Shown: piece after piece, positions 34,475-42,753 of the stretch
Numbering within the stretch: position 1 is the first letter of the stretch
Layout: every line of letters begins with the position of its first letter
Assembly (NCBI RefSeq): GCF_900108515.1
Contig: NZ_FNWW01000006.1
Span: 186,001 to 250,000 of the forward strand
Source of the DNA: Halobacillus karajensis
Lineage (GTDB): Bacteria; Bacillota; Bacilli; Bacillales; Halobacillaceae
Direction of reading: 5' to 3'
DNA: 64,000 nucleotides
Notes under the pieces: generated by a model
Databases searched by the model: none
What the model was told of the DNA's origin: nothing
What the model saw: only the letters and a program-made list of their open reading frames with translations
Translations under genes and position numbers: made by a program

Positions 34475-34767
34475 AGTATTGGATGAGCGGAAGTCTAGAT
34501 CCGATTTCCGCCATCTCCCACCCAATAGAATCCACCTTTCTTAAGAAGAATTCCTGCCTATTTAACGAATGACTAACATACCGAACCCGAACATTTTACA
34601 TTATGTATAATGGAAAAATTCCCAGAATGATGTATTGTAAAGATAGTTATTTAAATATTCAGCAAATACAGAAAATTTCACGTGAATAGTATTGGGAGAT
34701 CAAATTTGGGGTTTGAATTTAACAGATCCGTGATGGAAAAAGCAAAATTACATAAGGAGGAATGACT

Positions 34768-35658
34768 GTGTCTGATAAAGTGCAAATTGGTTTGATCCAA
34801 GCGACTCACGATGTAGATGGTCATGAACCTGTAGAGACTCACAAAGAACAGGCGATAAAAAAACATATCCAATTAGTAAGAGAAGCTGCAGAAAAAGGGG
34901 CCAAAATCATCTGCCTTCAAGAAATTTTCTATGGTCCATACTTTTGCTCTGAACAAAATCCGAAATGGTATGAATCAGCGGAAGAAATCCCGAATGGCCC
35001 AACAACTAGCCTGTTCCAAGAGCTTGCCAAAGAGCTCGGTGTGGTCATTGTTCTTCCAATCTATGAAAAAGAAGGGATCTCAACGTACTATAATACAGCA
35101 GCAGTTATTGATGCGGATGGCTCCTATCTAGGCAAATACCGCAAACATCATATTCCACAAGTAGGTGTAGGGGATAAAGGATACGGTTTTTGGGAGAAGT
35201 ATTACTTTAAACCTGGCAACCTTGGCTATCCTGTCTTTGATACAGCTTTTGCTAAAGTAGGTGTCTATATTTGTTATGACCGCCATTTTCCTGAAGGGGC
35301 CAGACTACTAGGTTTGAATGGAGCTGAAGTTGTGTTTAACCCTTCTGCTACAGTTGCGGGATTATCTGAATATCTATGGAAACTTGAGCAGCCGGCACAT
35401 GCGGTTGCAAATGGATACTACCTTGGAGCCATTAATCGTGTAGGTTACGAAAGCCCTTGGAACATGGGTGAATTTTACGGACAATCCTATCTTGTCGACC
35501 CGCGTGGTAACTTTGTGAAAACAGCTAGCCGTGATAAAGATGAAGTGATTGTTGCAGAAATGGACAAAAAGTTTATCCGTGAGGTTCGAGACACTTGGCA
35601 GTTCTACCGTGACCGTCGTCCGGAAACCTATGAAAATATGGTTGAACTGCTTCCCTGA
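34768..35658 (+). CDS. pydC: Beta-ureidopropionase (N-carbamoyl-beta-alanine amidohydrolase)
   Basis: 296-aa nitrilase-superfamily enzyme releasing beta-alanine, CO2 and ammonia from N-carbamoyl-beta-alanine, the last ring-derived step of reductive pyrimidine degradation. The catalytic triad is visible: Glu in CLQEIFYGPYFC, Lys in GKYRKHHIP and Cys169 in YICYDRHFPEGAR. Start GTG 34768 is preferred, 7 nt after AAGGAGG; the ATG at 34762 touches the ribosome site. N-carbamoylputrescine amidase is a related alternative, but the neighbouring genes favour the pyrimidine role. Confidence 0.88.
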   Translation: MSDKVQIGLIQATHDVDGHEPVETHKEQAIKKHIQLVREAAEKGAKIICLQEIFYGPYFCSEQNPKWYESAEEIPNGPTTSLFQELAKELGVVIVLPIYEKEGISTYYNTAAVIDADGSYLGKYRKHHIPQVGVGDKGYGFWEKYYFKPGNLGYPVFDTAFAKVGVYICYDRHFPEGARLLGLNGAEVVFNPSATVAGLSEYLWKLEQPAHAVANGYYLGAINRVGYESPWNMGEFYGQSYLVDPRGNFVKTASRDKDEVIVAEMDKKFIREVRDTWQFYRDRRPETYENMVELLP

Positions 35659-35682
35659 TTAAGGCCATCCGTCACAACACAG

Positions 35683-35738
35683 GAGTTCTACGTAGAGCAA
35701 AGGAAAATCAAACATTTTTCTCTATGTAGAACTTTTTT
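35683..35738 (+). terminator. Terminator after pydC
   Basis: Stem GTTCTACGTAGAG / CTCTATGTAGAAC with a 22-nt loop, then TTTTTT. preT follows 68 bp later. Confidence 0.8.
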
Positions 35739-35806
35739 CAATAGGGGCGCTTCAGTTATAGGCTTTTTGAAGCAGTTCCTGCCTTTAAAAAAAGGAGGTA
35801 AACACC

Positions 35807-37216
35807 TTGACTCAGTTAAAGAGCAAAGGCATTTCACTAGAAAATTTGAAGGGAAACTTTGAGGAAGTCCATGAGGGGTTGAACGCTCAGGAAGCGATGG
35901 AGGAATCCAATCGTTGTTTATATTGTTACGATGCTCCATGTATTAAGGCCTGTCCGACAAGTATTGATATTCCGAAGTTTATAAAGAAAATTGCTTCCGG
36001 TAACTTAAAGGGATCTGCCAAAACAATTATGTCTTCAAACCCGGTTGGAGCCACATGCGCACGCGTGTGCCCCACTGAAGAATTGTGTGAAGGGGCTTGT
36101 GTTTTAAATCATTCAACTGAACCCATTTTAATTGGAGATTTACAACGCTTTGCGACAGATTGGGCCATTAAGAATGAACAGCTTCTATTTAAACCAGGGA
36201 AGAAAAATGGCAAGAAGGTCGCTGTTGTTGGAGGAGGACCTGCTGGATTGTCCGCAGCAAGGGAATTGGCCCGCTTTGGTTATGAGGTAACGATTTTTGA
36301 AGCTGAAGAAGAAGCAGGCGGGCTTGATACTTATGGGATTGTATCATTCCGTCTTCCTCAGGACATTTCTCGGTGGGAAGTTGACCAAGTCGAAAAGCTG
36401 GATGTAGAAATTCGAACGAATACACGTGTTGGGACAGATGTTTCCTTCGATGAATTAACGAATGAATACGATTCGATTGTGTTGACGATTGGCATGGGAA
36501 ATGTTCCGATGCTTGGAATCGAGGGGGAAAACTTAGAGGGGGTCCATGATGCGATTGAGTTTGTAAAAAGTACTAAATCAGGACCAATAACGGAGGAATT
36601 ATTAGGGAAGAAAGTAGTCGTGGTCGGGGCTGGAAACACGGCTATTGATGCAGCTACATGTGCCGCTCGCAAAGGGGCAGGAGATGTAAAAATCGTCTAC
36701 CGTCGTACTAGAAATGAAATGACCGCATATGAGTTCGAATACGATTTTGCCAAACAAGACGATGTTGAATTTAACTGGCTAACCCAACCTGTTGAAATTA
36801 TCGGGGACGAAAATGGTAAGGTTACGCACCTTAAATGTGTGAAGATGGCCCTTGGCGATCCAGATGAAGATGGGAGAAGAAGGCCTGCTCCTGTGAAAGG
36901 TTCTGAATTTGTGATAGAAGTCGATGCTGTGATTAAAGCGATCGGTCAGTCGCGATATACAGATTTAATAGAAGGATTTGGATTAGACCACGATCATGGC
37001 GTGGTGAAAGTGGATCCGGAAACATTACAAACATCGAATCCGAAAATTTTTGCTGCAGGTGATGTGATCTTTGCCAAAGGTCAAGGGGAGGCAATGGTTG
37101 TTACAGCAGCTCAGCAAGGGAAAGAAGCGGCTATGGCCATTCATAAGGAGCTGGCACCTGAACCAACGAACACATATCATCCATTCAACAAGGAGGAACA
37201 TACATGGCTGACTTAA
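35807..37216 (+). CDS. preT: Dihydropyrimidine dehydrogenase, FAD/NAD(P) subunit PreT
   Basis: 469-aa GltD-like reductase subunit passing electrons between NAD(P)H and PreA. N-terminal cysteine motifs CLYCYDAPCIKACP and CARVCPTEELCEGACV (residues about 37-105) hold two iron-sulfur clusters; the FAD motif GGGPAGLSAARELA (about 143-156) and a second Rossmann motif GAGNTAIDAA follow, then the C-terminal AAGDVIFAKGQGEAMVV flavin segment. TTG start at 35807 with AAAGGAGGT 7 nt upstream. The end overlaps preA by 13 bp, so the two subunits are translationally coupled. Confidence 0.92.
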   Translation: MTQLKSKGISLENLKGNFEEVHEGLNAQEAMEESNRCLYCYDAPCIKACPTSIDIPKFIKKIASGNLKGSAKTIMSSNPVGATCARVCPTEELCEGACVLNHSTEPILIGDLQRFATDWAIKNEQLLFKPGKKNGKKVAVVGGGPAGLSAARELARFGYEVTIFEAEEEAGGLDTYGIVSFRLPQDISRWEVDQVEKLDVEIRTNTRVGTDVSFDELTNEYDSIVLTIGMGNVPMLGIEGENLEGVHDAIEFVKSTKSGPITEELLGKKVVVVGAGNTAIDAATCAARKGAGDVKIVYRRTRNEMTAYEFEYDFAKQDDVEFNWLTQPVEIIGDENGKVTHLKCVKMALGDPDEDGRRRPAPVKGSEFVIEVDAVIKAIGQSRYTDLIEGFGLDHDHGVVKVDPETLQTSNPKIFAAGDVIFAKGQGEAMVVTAAQQGKEAAMAIHKELAPEPTNTYHPFNKEEHTWLT

Positions 37217-38490
37217 GTTTGAATCTTGCAGGGATCAAATCACCGAACCCTTTTTGGCTCGCGTCTGCACCTCCGACAAACTCTGGGTATCAGGTGCAGC
37301 GGGCTTTTGAAGCAGGCTGGGGCGGGGCCGTTTGGAAAACGCTTGGCGAACCGATCTTGAACGTTTCGTCTCGCTTTGCTGCTGTTGATTTTAATGGGAA
37401 GAATGTCGCTGGGTTTAATAACATTGAACTCATTACAGATCGGCCTCTGGAAGTGAATCTTAAGGAAATTTATGAAACGAAGAAGAAATATCCAAACCAT
37501 GCAATTATTGCTTCATTAATGGTTGAACCGACACAGGAAAAGTGGCACGAAATTGTCAAGAAAGTGGAGGATGTCGGGGTTGATGGACTTGAACTGAACT
37601 TCGGGTGTCCCCATGGAATGGCTGAACGCGGTATGGGCGCAGCATCAGGGCAAGTGCCAGAACTTGTAGAGAAGCAGACGATGTGGGCGAAAGAAGTAGC
37701 ACAAACACCTGTAATCGTTAAACTAACTCCGAATATTACAGATATTACTTTTACGGCTGAAGCAGCTGTCAATGGCGGAGCAGATGCGGTAAGCATGATT
37801 AATACTATTAACAGCCTGGCTGGTGTTGACCTTGATTCATGGGATACCGTACCTAATGTGGCGGGGAAAGGAGCGCATGGGGGGTATTGTGGTCCTGCGG
37901 TGAAACCAATCGCTTTGAATATGGTAGCTGAATGTGCCCGCCATCCGAAAATCAATGTTCCGATCTCAGGTATGGGCGGTGTATCCAGTTGGAGAGAAGC
38001 TGTGGAGTTTATGCTGATGGGAGCGACTGGTGTTCAAGTATGTACAGCTGCGATGCACCATGGCTTCAGCATCGTTGAAGATATGATAGAGGGACTGGAC
38101 AACTACCTCGAGGATAAAGGGATGGACTCAGTCATGGACATTGTCGGCAAGTCCGTAGAGAAGTACTCCGATTGGGGAAACTTGGATCTGAACCATCAGG
38201 TTGTTGCTAAGATCAATAATGAGGTGTGCATCAATTGTAATAAGTGCCACATTGCTTGTGAAGATACCTCCCACCAATGTATCGATATGTTGAAGGACGC
38301 GGAGGGCAATGACATTCTTAAGGTTCGTGAAGAAGATTGTGTCGGATGTAACTTATGCAGCATCGTTTGTCCGGTTGACGGTGCAATTGATATGGTCGAA
38401 TATGCCAACGGCAAACCTCCGATGACGTGGAATGAGAGACAAGCTGCCATCGGGGCTGCTTCTTCCTGTGATGTCAATTTAATCAAATAG
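37204..38490 (+). CDS. preA: Dihydropyrimidine dehydrogenase, catalytic subunit PreA
   Basis: 428-aa FMN enzyme that reduces uracil and thymine to dihydropyrimidines (or the reverse). The DHOD-like barrel spans residues 1-310; the active-site loop reads NFGCPHG with the presumed acid Cys135 (the serine before the cysteine in mammalian enzyme is Gly here). The C-terminal ferredoxin domain has two [4Fe-4S] motifs, CINCNKCHIAC and CVGCNLCSIVCP. AAGGAGG precedes the ATG within the end of preT. Stop is followed 17 bp later by the dihydropyrimidinase gene. Confidence 0.93.
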   Translation: MADLSLNLAGIKSPNPFWLASAPPTNSGYQVQRAFEAGWGGAVWKTLGEPILNVSSRFAAVDFNGKNVAGFNNIELITDRPLEVNLKEIYETKKKYPNHAIIASLMVEPTQEKWHEIVKKVEDVGVDGLELNFGCPHGMAERGMGAASGQVPELVEKQTMWAKEVAQTPVIVKLTPNITDITFTAEAAVNGGADAVSMINTINSLAGVDLDSWDTVPNVAGKGAHGGYCGPAVKPIALNMVAECARHPKINVPISGMGGVSSWREAVEFMLMGATGVQVCTAAMHHGFSIVEDMIEGLDNYLEDKGMDSVMDIVGKSVEKYSDWGNLDLNHQVVAKINNEVCINCNKCHIACEDTSHQCIDMLKDAEGNDILKVREEDCVGCNLCSIVCPVDGAIDMVEYANGKPPMTWNERQAAIGAASSCDVNLIK

Positions 38491-38507
38491 ATCCATGGAG
38501 GGATAAA

Positions 38508-39923
38508 ATGAAGAAAATCATTAAAAATGGAACGATCGTTACGGCGGCGGATACGTACAAAGCAGATATCCTCATTGAAAATGAAAAAATCGCTCTGATT
38601 GGTCAAGATTTGACTGATCCTGCAGCAGAAGTTGTAGAGGCTGAAGGGAATTATATTTTCCCGGGTGGGATTGATCCACACACTCACCTAGAAATGCCGT
38701 TCGGCGGAACAGTTAGTAAAGACGACTTTGAAACAGGTACGATTGCAGCTGCCCATGGGGGTACAACGACAGTTATTGATTTTTGTCTGACTGATAAAGG
38801 AAAGCCACTTCAGGATTCCATCGATAAGTGGCACGCAAAATCTCACGATAAATCGGTCATCGATTACAGTTTCCATTTAATGATTGGTGAGATGAATGAT
38901 AGTGTCCTTGAGCAACTTCCTAGCGTGATTGAAGATGAAGGTATTACCTCTTTTAAAGTATTTATGGCTTATAAGAATGTCTTTCAGGCTGACGATGGTA
39001 CACTTTTCAGGACGTTAGAAGAAGCTAAAAAACTAGGCGCTCTAGTGATGGTCCACGCCGAAAACGGAGATGTGATTGATCATCTAGTCAATAAAGCGCT
39101 GGAAGCTGGACAAACAGACCCTATCTATCATGCCCTGACTCGTCCGCCAGAAGTGGAAGGGGAAGCCACAGGCCGTGCAGCAGAGTTGACAGGGCTTGCT
39201 GATTCGCAATTATACGTCGTTCATGTCACGTGTGAAGAAGCTGTGGAAGCTATTGCGAAGGCAAGGAAGAAAGGATACAACGTGATGGGTGAGACGTGTC
39301 CTCAATACTTGGTTCTTGATCAAAGCTACATGGAGAAGCCGAATTTTGAAGGGGCTAAGTATGTGTGGTCACCGCCTCTTCGCGAAAAATATCATCAGGA
39401 TAAATTGTGGAAGGCTCTAAAAACGGGTGATCTGCAAACCCTTGGTTCCGATCAATGTTCCTTCGATTTTAAAGGGCAAAAAGATTTAGGGAAAGGGGAT
39501 TTCACGAAGATTCCAAATGGCGGACCGATCATTGAAGACCGTGTAAGTATCCTTTTTTCAGAGGGGGTAAAAAAAGGTAGAATTACTCTTAATGAATTTG
39601 TAGATATTACGTCTACGAAAATTGCGAAAACCTTCGGCTTGTTCCCACAAAAGGGAACCATCTCTGTTGGTGCTGATGCGGACCTAGTTATTTTTGATCC
39701 GAATGTGGAACGTACCATCTCTGTGGAAAGCAGTCATATGGCGGCTGATTACAATCCGTTCGAAGGCATGAAGGTGACCGGTCAGCCGATCAGCGTGTTG
39801 TCCCGTGGGGACTTTGTTATTAAAAATAAAGAATTCGTTGGCGAACTTGGCAAAGGAAACTATTTGAAACGTTCTCGTTATGGCGAACTCACATCCTCCA
39901 AAGAAGAACTTTATCAGAAGTAA
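38508..39923 (+). CDS. pydB: Dihydropyrimidinase (hydantoinase)
   Basis: 471-aa cyclic amidohydrolase opening dihydrouracil/dihydrothymine to the N-carbamoyl-beta-amino acid. Metal ligands are visible: His58 and His60 in DPHTHLEMP, the carboxylated Lys150 in SFKVFMAYK, histidines in MVHAENGD and VVHVTCE, and the aspartate in LGSDQCSF. Length and motifs match bacterial D-hydantoinases. Third gene of preT-preA-pydB, closed by a terminator. Also called hydA in other naming schemes. Confidence 0.92.
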   Translation: MKKIIKNGTIVTAADTYKADILIENEKIALIGQDLTDPAAEVVEAEGNYIFPGGIDPHTHLEMPFGGTVSKDDFETGTIAAAHGGTTTVIDFCLTDKGKPLQDSIDKWHAKSHDKSVIDYSFHLMIGEMNDSVLEQLPSVIEDEGITSFKVFMAYKNVFQADDGTLFRTLEEAKKLGALVMVHAENGDVIDHLVNKALEAGQTDPIYHALTRPPEVEGEATGRAAELTGLADSQLYVVHVTCEEAVEAIAKARKKGYNVMGETCPQYLVLDQSYMEKPNFEGAKYVWSPPLREKYHQDKLWKALKTGDLQTLGSDQCSFDFKGQKDLGKGDFTKIPNGGPIIEDRVSILFSEGVKKGRITLNEFVDITSTKIAKTFGLFPQKGTISVGADADLVIFDPNVERTISVESSHMAADYNPFEGMKVTGQPISVLSRGDFVIKNKEFVGELGKGNYLKRSRYGELTSSKEELYQK

Positions 39924-39945
39924 CCTGTCCGTGTGCTATGGAATG

Positions 39946-39983
39946 TAGGCTGCCTCGCTATCTTGTAAGCAGGCAGCCTTTTC
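39946..39983 (+). terminator. Terminator after dihydropyrimidinase
   Basis: Stem AGGCTGCC / GGCAGCCT with a loop of about 17 nt and TTTTC. The permease gene starts 30 bp later, so partial read-through is likely. Confidence 0.7.
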
Positions 39984-40014
39984 AAAAACAGGTATAGGTA
40001 GGAGGAGTCCAAGG

Positions 40015-41508
40015 ATGGACAAAAAAAAGAATCATTTGATGTCACCGGATTTAATGCCGATTCCGCATAGTGAGAAGAAAATCAGTACTTTGGGTTTTAC
40101 CTTCATGTGGGTAGGAATGGCTGTCGTACTCGCAGCATTTGCCATAGGCGGGGCAGGCGTTCAGGAAATATCGTTAGGATGGGTTGTCTTAGGGACATTA
40201 TTAGGAACGATATTAATTGGGCTTGCAATTACAGTCACGGCGGATATCGGCATTGAACACGGGATATCTTTTCCCGTTTACATGCGGGCACCATTTGGTA
40301 CTGTCGGTACGCATTTCCCTTCAGTTGTAAGGGGAGTAGCAGCTTCTATGTGGTTTGGAATTAATACTTTTTTTGGCTCCACAGCAATCAATGGAATTTT
40401 AAACATTTTATTTGGATTTGATAATTGGTTTGTTTGTTATCTTCTTTTTGCTTTATTCCAACTTTTTAATACCGCATTGGGGATAAAAGCGGTAGAGAAG
40501 TTTGCCGATTTGGCAGCCCCGATCATTATTCTTATCGGTGTTTGGATGTACTTCACATTAGCAGGATCAGCTGCAGAACAAGGAAGAGATATTTGGGCAT
40601 GGGTGGAAAGCCCTGTGACAGGTGGAGCTGCCTTTACAGCCTTTATTATCGTTGTAGTTGGTAACATGGGATATTGGGCCACTCTGGCCGCCGATATTTC
40701 CTCGATCTCCCGCTTCATCAAAGCCCCGAAACATGAACGGAACTGGATTAAAAGAAATAAAGGAGCACTTGTCGGGAGCCTCGTAGCATTGCCCCTGACT
40801 CAAACGTTCATCGTCGTTCTTGGAGCGGTTTCCTACATTGCCGTATCAAATTTCGATCCAGTGGTCGCTCTTCAGGAATCAGCAAGTGGACTTGTACTGG
40901 GCATTCTTTTGTTAATGATTGTTCTTGCCCAATGGTCGACAAACGTATCAGCGAATATTGTGCCTGCTGCAACGATCTTTTCGAATGTGGGAGGTCCGAA
41001 GCTTCCCTTTTGGGCTGGTGTTTTCATCGCTGGTCTTGTTGGGACATTGATTCAGCCGTGGAGTGTATTCAATCTTTTGATTCCTGTTCTACTTATTGCC
41101 GCCGCCATTCTTTCAGTTATTGTAGGGATTATATTCGCCGACTATTATTTATTAAGGAAACGGAGAATGAATGTATACGACTTGTATAACCAAGAGGGAC
41201 AATTCCGCTATGACAGAGGAGTAAACTGGGCTGGTATCATTTCCTGGGTAATCGGCAGTGTTTTTGCTTATATTTTTTCGACCTATTCTTTCTTTGTCGG
41301 TTTTGGAATTGGGGCTCTTTGTTATTATCTGCTCGCTAAACACTGGTATTTTAAGAAACATCCCCAGGCGGAGATCGATGATCCTAGTGATGATGAATAT
41401 CTTGGTATTACCGTCGGCCGTGATTGGGTAATTGGAGAAAAGTATGCGGAAGAGAAGCTTGGACGCAAAACTGGAACAGAAGGAACGAAGCAAAAATTAG
41501 ATGCGTAA
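40015..41508 (+). CDS. NCS1 family permease (uracil/hydantoin/allantoin type)
   Basis: 497-aa twelve-helix cation symporter of the NCS1 family. Conserved elements: DLMPIPHSEKKISTLGFTFMWVGMAV at the N terminus, ISFPVYMRAPFGTVGTHFPSVVRG, and AQWSTNVSANIVPAATIFSNVGG in the eighth helix region. Helix ends and an RRMNVYDLYN segment resemble B. subtilis PucI (allantoin), but the pyrimidine genes around it suggest uracil, thymine or dihydropyrimidine import. Substrate cannot be fixed from sequence. AGGAGGAG precedes the ATG; a small ORF follows 15 bp after the stop. Confidence 0.88.
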   Translation: MDKKKNHLMSPDLMPIPHSEKKISTLGFTFMWVGMAVVLAAFAIGGAGVQEISLGWVVLGTLLGTILIGLAITVTADIGIEHGISFPVYMRAPFGTVGTHFPSVVRGVAASMWFGINTFFGSTAINGILNILFGFDNWFVCYLLFALFQLFNTALGIKAVEKFADLAAPIIILIGVWMYFTLAGSAAEQGRDIWAWVESPVTGGAAFTAFIIVVVGNMGYWATLAADISSISRFIKAPKHERNWIKRNKGALVGSLVALPLTQTFIVVLGAVSYIAVSNFDPVVALQESASGLVLGILLLMIVLAQWSTNVSANIVPAATIFSNVGGPKLPFWAGVFIAGLVGTLIQPWSVFNLLIPVLLIAAAILSVIVGIIFADYYLLRKRRMNVYDLYNQEGQFRYDRGVNWAGIISWVIGSVFAYIFSTYSFFVGFGIGALCYYLLAKHWYFKKHPQAEIDDPSDDEYLGITVGRDWVIGEKYAEEKLGRKTGTEGTKQKLDA

Positions 41509-41523
41509 AGGAGAGGTAGAGAG

Positions 41524-41760
41524 ATGTCTGATCATCGTGAATTTGAAGCAGAACGGGAAAAAATCGACTTCTTATTAGAAAAAGGGTATGTGATTAAAGG
41601 GGTAACGGAAAATCTGAGCGGGGCGTTTCTGGAGTTTGAATATAAAGGAAATGAACATGATCAACCGGGAAAAGAACGATTGCATATCCTGCATCCGGAT
41701 AGTAGAAAATATTTTTCTACTATTTTGGTACAGCAACAGAAAAAGCAAGGTGTGAAATAG
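41524..41760 (+). CDS. Small protein of the pyrimidine-degradation cluster, unknown
   Basis: 78 aa, strongly charged, unrecognised. It begins with a helix-like segment (HREFEAEREKIDFLLEKGY), then strands (VIKGVTENLSGAFLEFEYK) and a polar tail (HPDSRKYFSTILVQQQKKQ). The ATG follows AAAGGAGAGGTAG and lies 15 bp after the permease stop, and the terminator comes after it, so it is co-transcribed with the permease. No cysteine or metal motif. A regulatory or accessory role for the permease or enzymes is only a guess. Confidence 0.7.
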   Translation: MSDHREFEAEREKIDFLLEKGYVIKGVTENLSGAFLEFEYKGNEHDQPGKERLHILHPDSRKYFSTILVQQQKKQGVK

Positions 41761-41767
41761 GAAGTAC

Positions 41768-41806
41768 AAAAGAGAGGGGAGGCAGGGAATGCTCCTCTCT
41801 TTTTGG
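41768..41806 (+). terminator. Terminator after the small cluster protein
   Basis: Stem AAAGAGAGGGGAG / CTCCTCTCTTTTT with one bulged G and a ten-base loop. Confidence 0.82.
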
Positions 41807-41836
41807 TGATGAGCTGATTTCGTTTAAATCGTAACT

Positions 41837-42163
41837 CTAGTAATCTTCTTTATTTTCCACCATGTGTGTAAGCATGGAAAGTTTATTATCCCAGAATTGC
41901 TCGAAGTAGGAGATCCATTCTTTAATTTCTAATAATTGAGCAGGCTGAAGAGAGTATATCTTCTCACGTCCTGATTTATGGTGGCTGACCAACTCGGCTT
42001 CGGATAGCACAAGGAGATGTTTGACCACTGCCGTTCGACTAAAAGAAAAGTGTTCACTAATTTCTTTTATAGAGGCATCCCTTTTGGCTAATAGCTCCAT
42101 CATTTTTCTCCTTGAGGGATCGGCAATTGCCTGGTAAACATCATGTGTTAAAGCTTCGCTCAT
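41837..42163 (-). CDS. ArsR-type winged-helix repressor
   Basis: 108-aa HTH regulator: QAIADPSRRKMMELLAKRDASIKEISEHFSFSRTAVVKHLLVLSEAELV is the winged helix, followed by REKIYSLQPAQLLEIKEWI. It lacks the cysteine pair (ELCVCDL) of metal-sensing ArsR proteins, so it belongs to the metal-independent group paired with SRPBCC proteins. Its ATG overlaps the stop of the SRPBCC gene (ATGA). The ORF is open upstream to 42211 but the overlap start is preferred. It interrupts the pyrimidine cluster on the other strand. Confidence 0.85.
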   Translation of the reverse strand: MSEALTHDVYQAIADPSRRKMMELLAKRDASIKEISEHFSFSRTAVVKHLLVLSEAELVSHHKSGREKIYSLQPAQLLEIKEWISYFEQFWDNKLSMLTHMVENKEDY

Positions 42164-42594
42164 CCGTTTTCTACTACCTTCCGCAATCTTTCGTTCACAA
42201 TGCTCTCCCACCCCTTATTCATAGTATGACGAGTATCCAAACGAGTCTTTCCAGTTGGATGCATTTTCTCCTCTGGATCTCCCCAGCCGGCGTGGATTAG
42301 GGTGAATGCTGTTTGATCATTTTCTACCTCCTGTAAGGTGAAATGGATGAGCCATCCTTGATTTCCCCAGGTAAAGGATAATTCATATGGGGGGTCCACC
42401 GTTATGACTTTACAATGGGAGGTTTCAAAAGGAGTTTCTATATAAAATTCATGGCCCTCCACCGCTTTAAAATCGTTAGGCATAAACCATTCAGCCATTC
42501 CTTTTGAAGTAGAGACAGCCTTCCATACTTTTTCTACAGGGGCTTGAAAAATCACTTGTTTTTTTATTTCTGGTACGGATTGGTGGTTACTCAT
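42160..42594 (-). CDS. SRPBCC (AHSA1-like) domain protein
   Basis: About 144 aa, START/Bet v1-like ligand-binding fold of the AHSA1 subgroup: VIFQAPVEKVWKAVSTSKGMAEWFMP, VDPPYELSFTW, TLIHAGWG, then the C-terminal helix KGWESIVNERLRKVVE. Such proteins are commonly encoded with ArsR repressors, possibly sensing or buffering a small hydrophobic ligand. Two adjacent ATGs (42597, 42594) follow TAGGAGGT; the second has better spacing. A promoter lies 15 bp upstream. Confidence 0.85.
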   Translation of the reverse strand: MSNHQSVPEIKKQVIFQAPVEKVWKAVSTSKGMAEWFMPNDFKAVEGHEFYIETPFETSHCKVITVDPPYELSFTWGNQGWLIHFTLQEVENDQTAFTLIHAGWGDPEEKMHPTGKTRLDTRHTMNKGWESIVNERLRKVVENG

Positions 42595-42606
42595 CATTAC
42601 CTCCTA

Positions 42607-42634
42607 AATATAACACCATATAGTTTCATTTCAA
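42607..42634 (-). promoter_or_regulatory. Promoter of SRPBCC-arsR operon with repeats
   Basis: On the minus strand TTGAAA (42634-42629), 16 nt, TATATT (42612-42607). The motif TAACACCAWA occurs twice on the plus strand here (42611-42620 and 42638-42647), a candidate operator for the ArsR protein. Confidence 0.6.
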
Positions 42635-42753
42635 TCGTAACACCAAAAGGTTATATATGTCTAATAGATCGAAGGGAAACTTTTTGTAAGGAAATCTCAC
42701 GATATATTAGATTTTTCTGAAATTTTGTTGTACTTTAAAAGAGGGGTCTTTCA

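Noticed and set aside
37470-37955. 161-codon minus-strand ORF inside preA
   Set aside because: Antisense to a conserved enzyme, with composition typical of a shadow frame.
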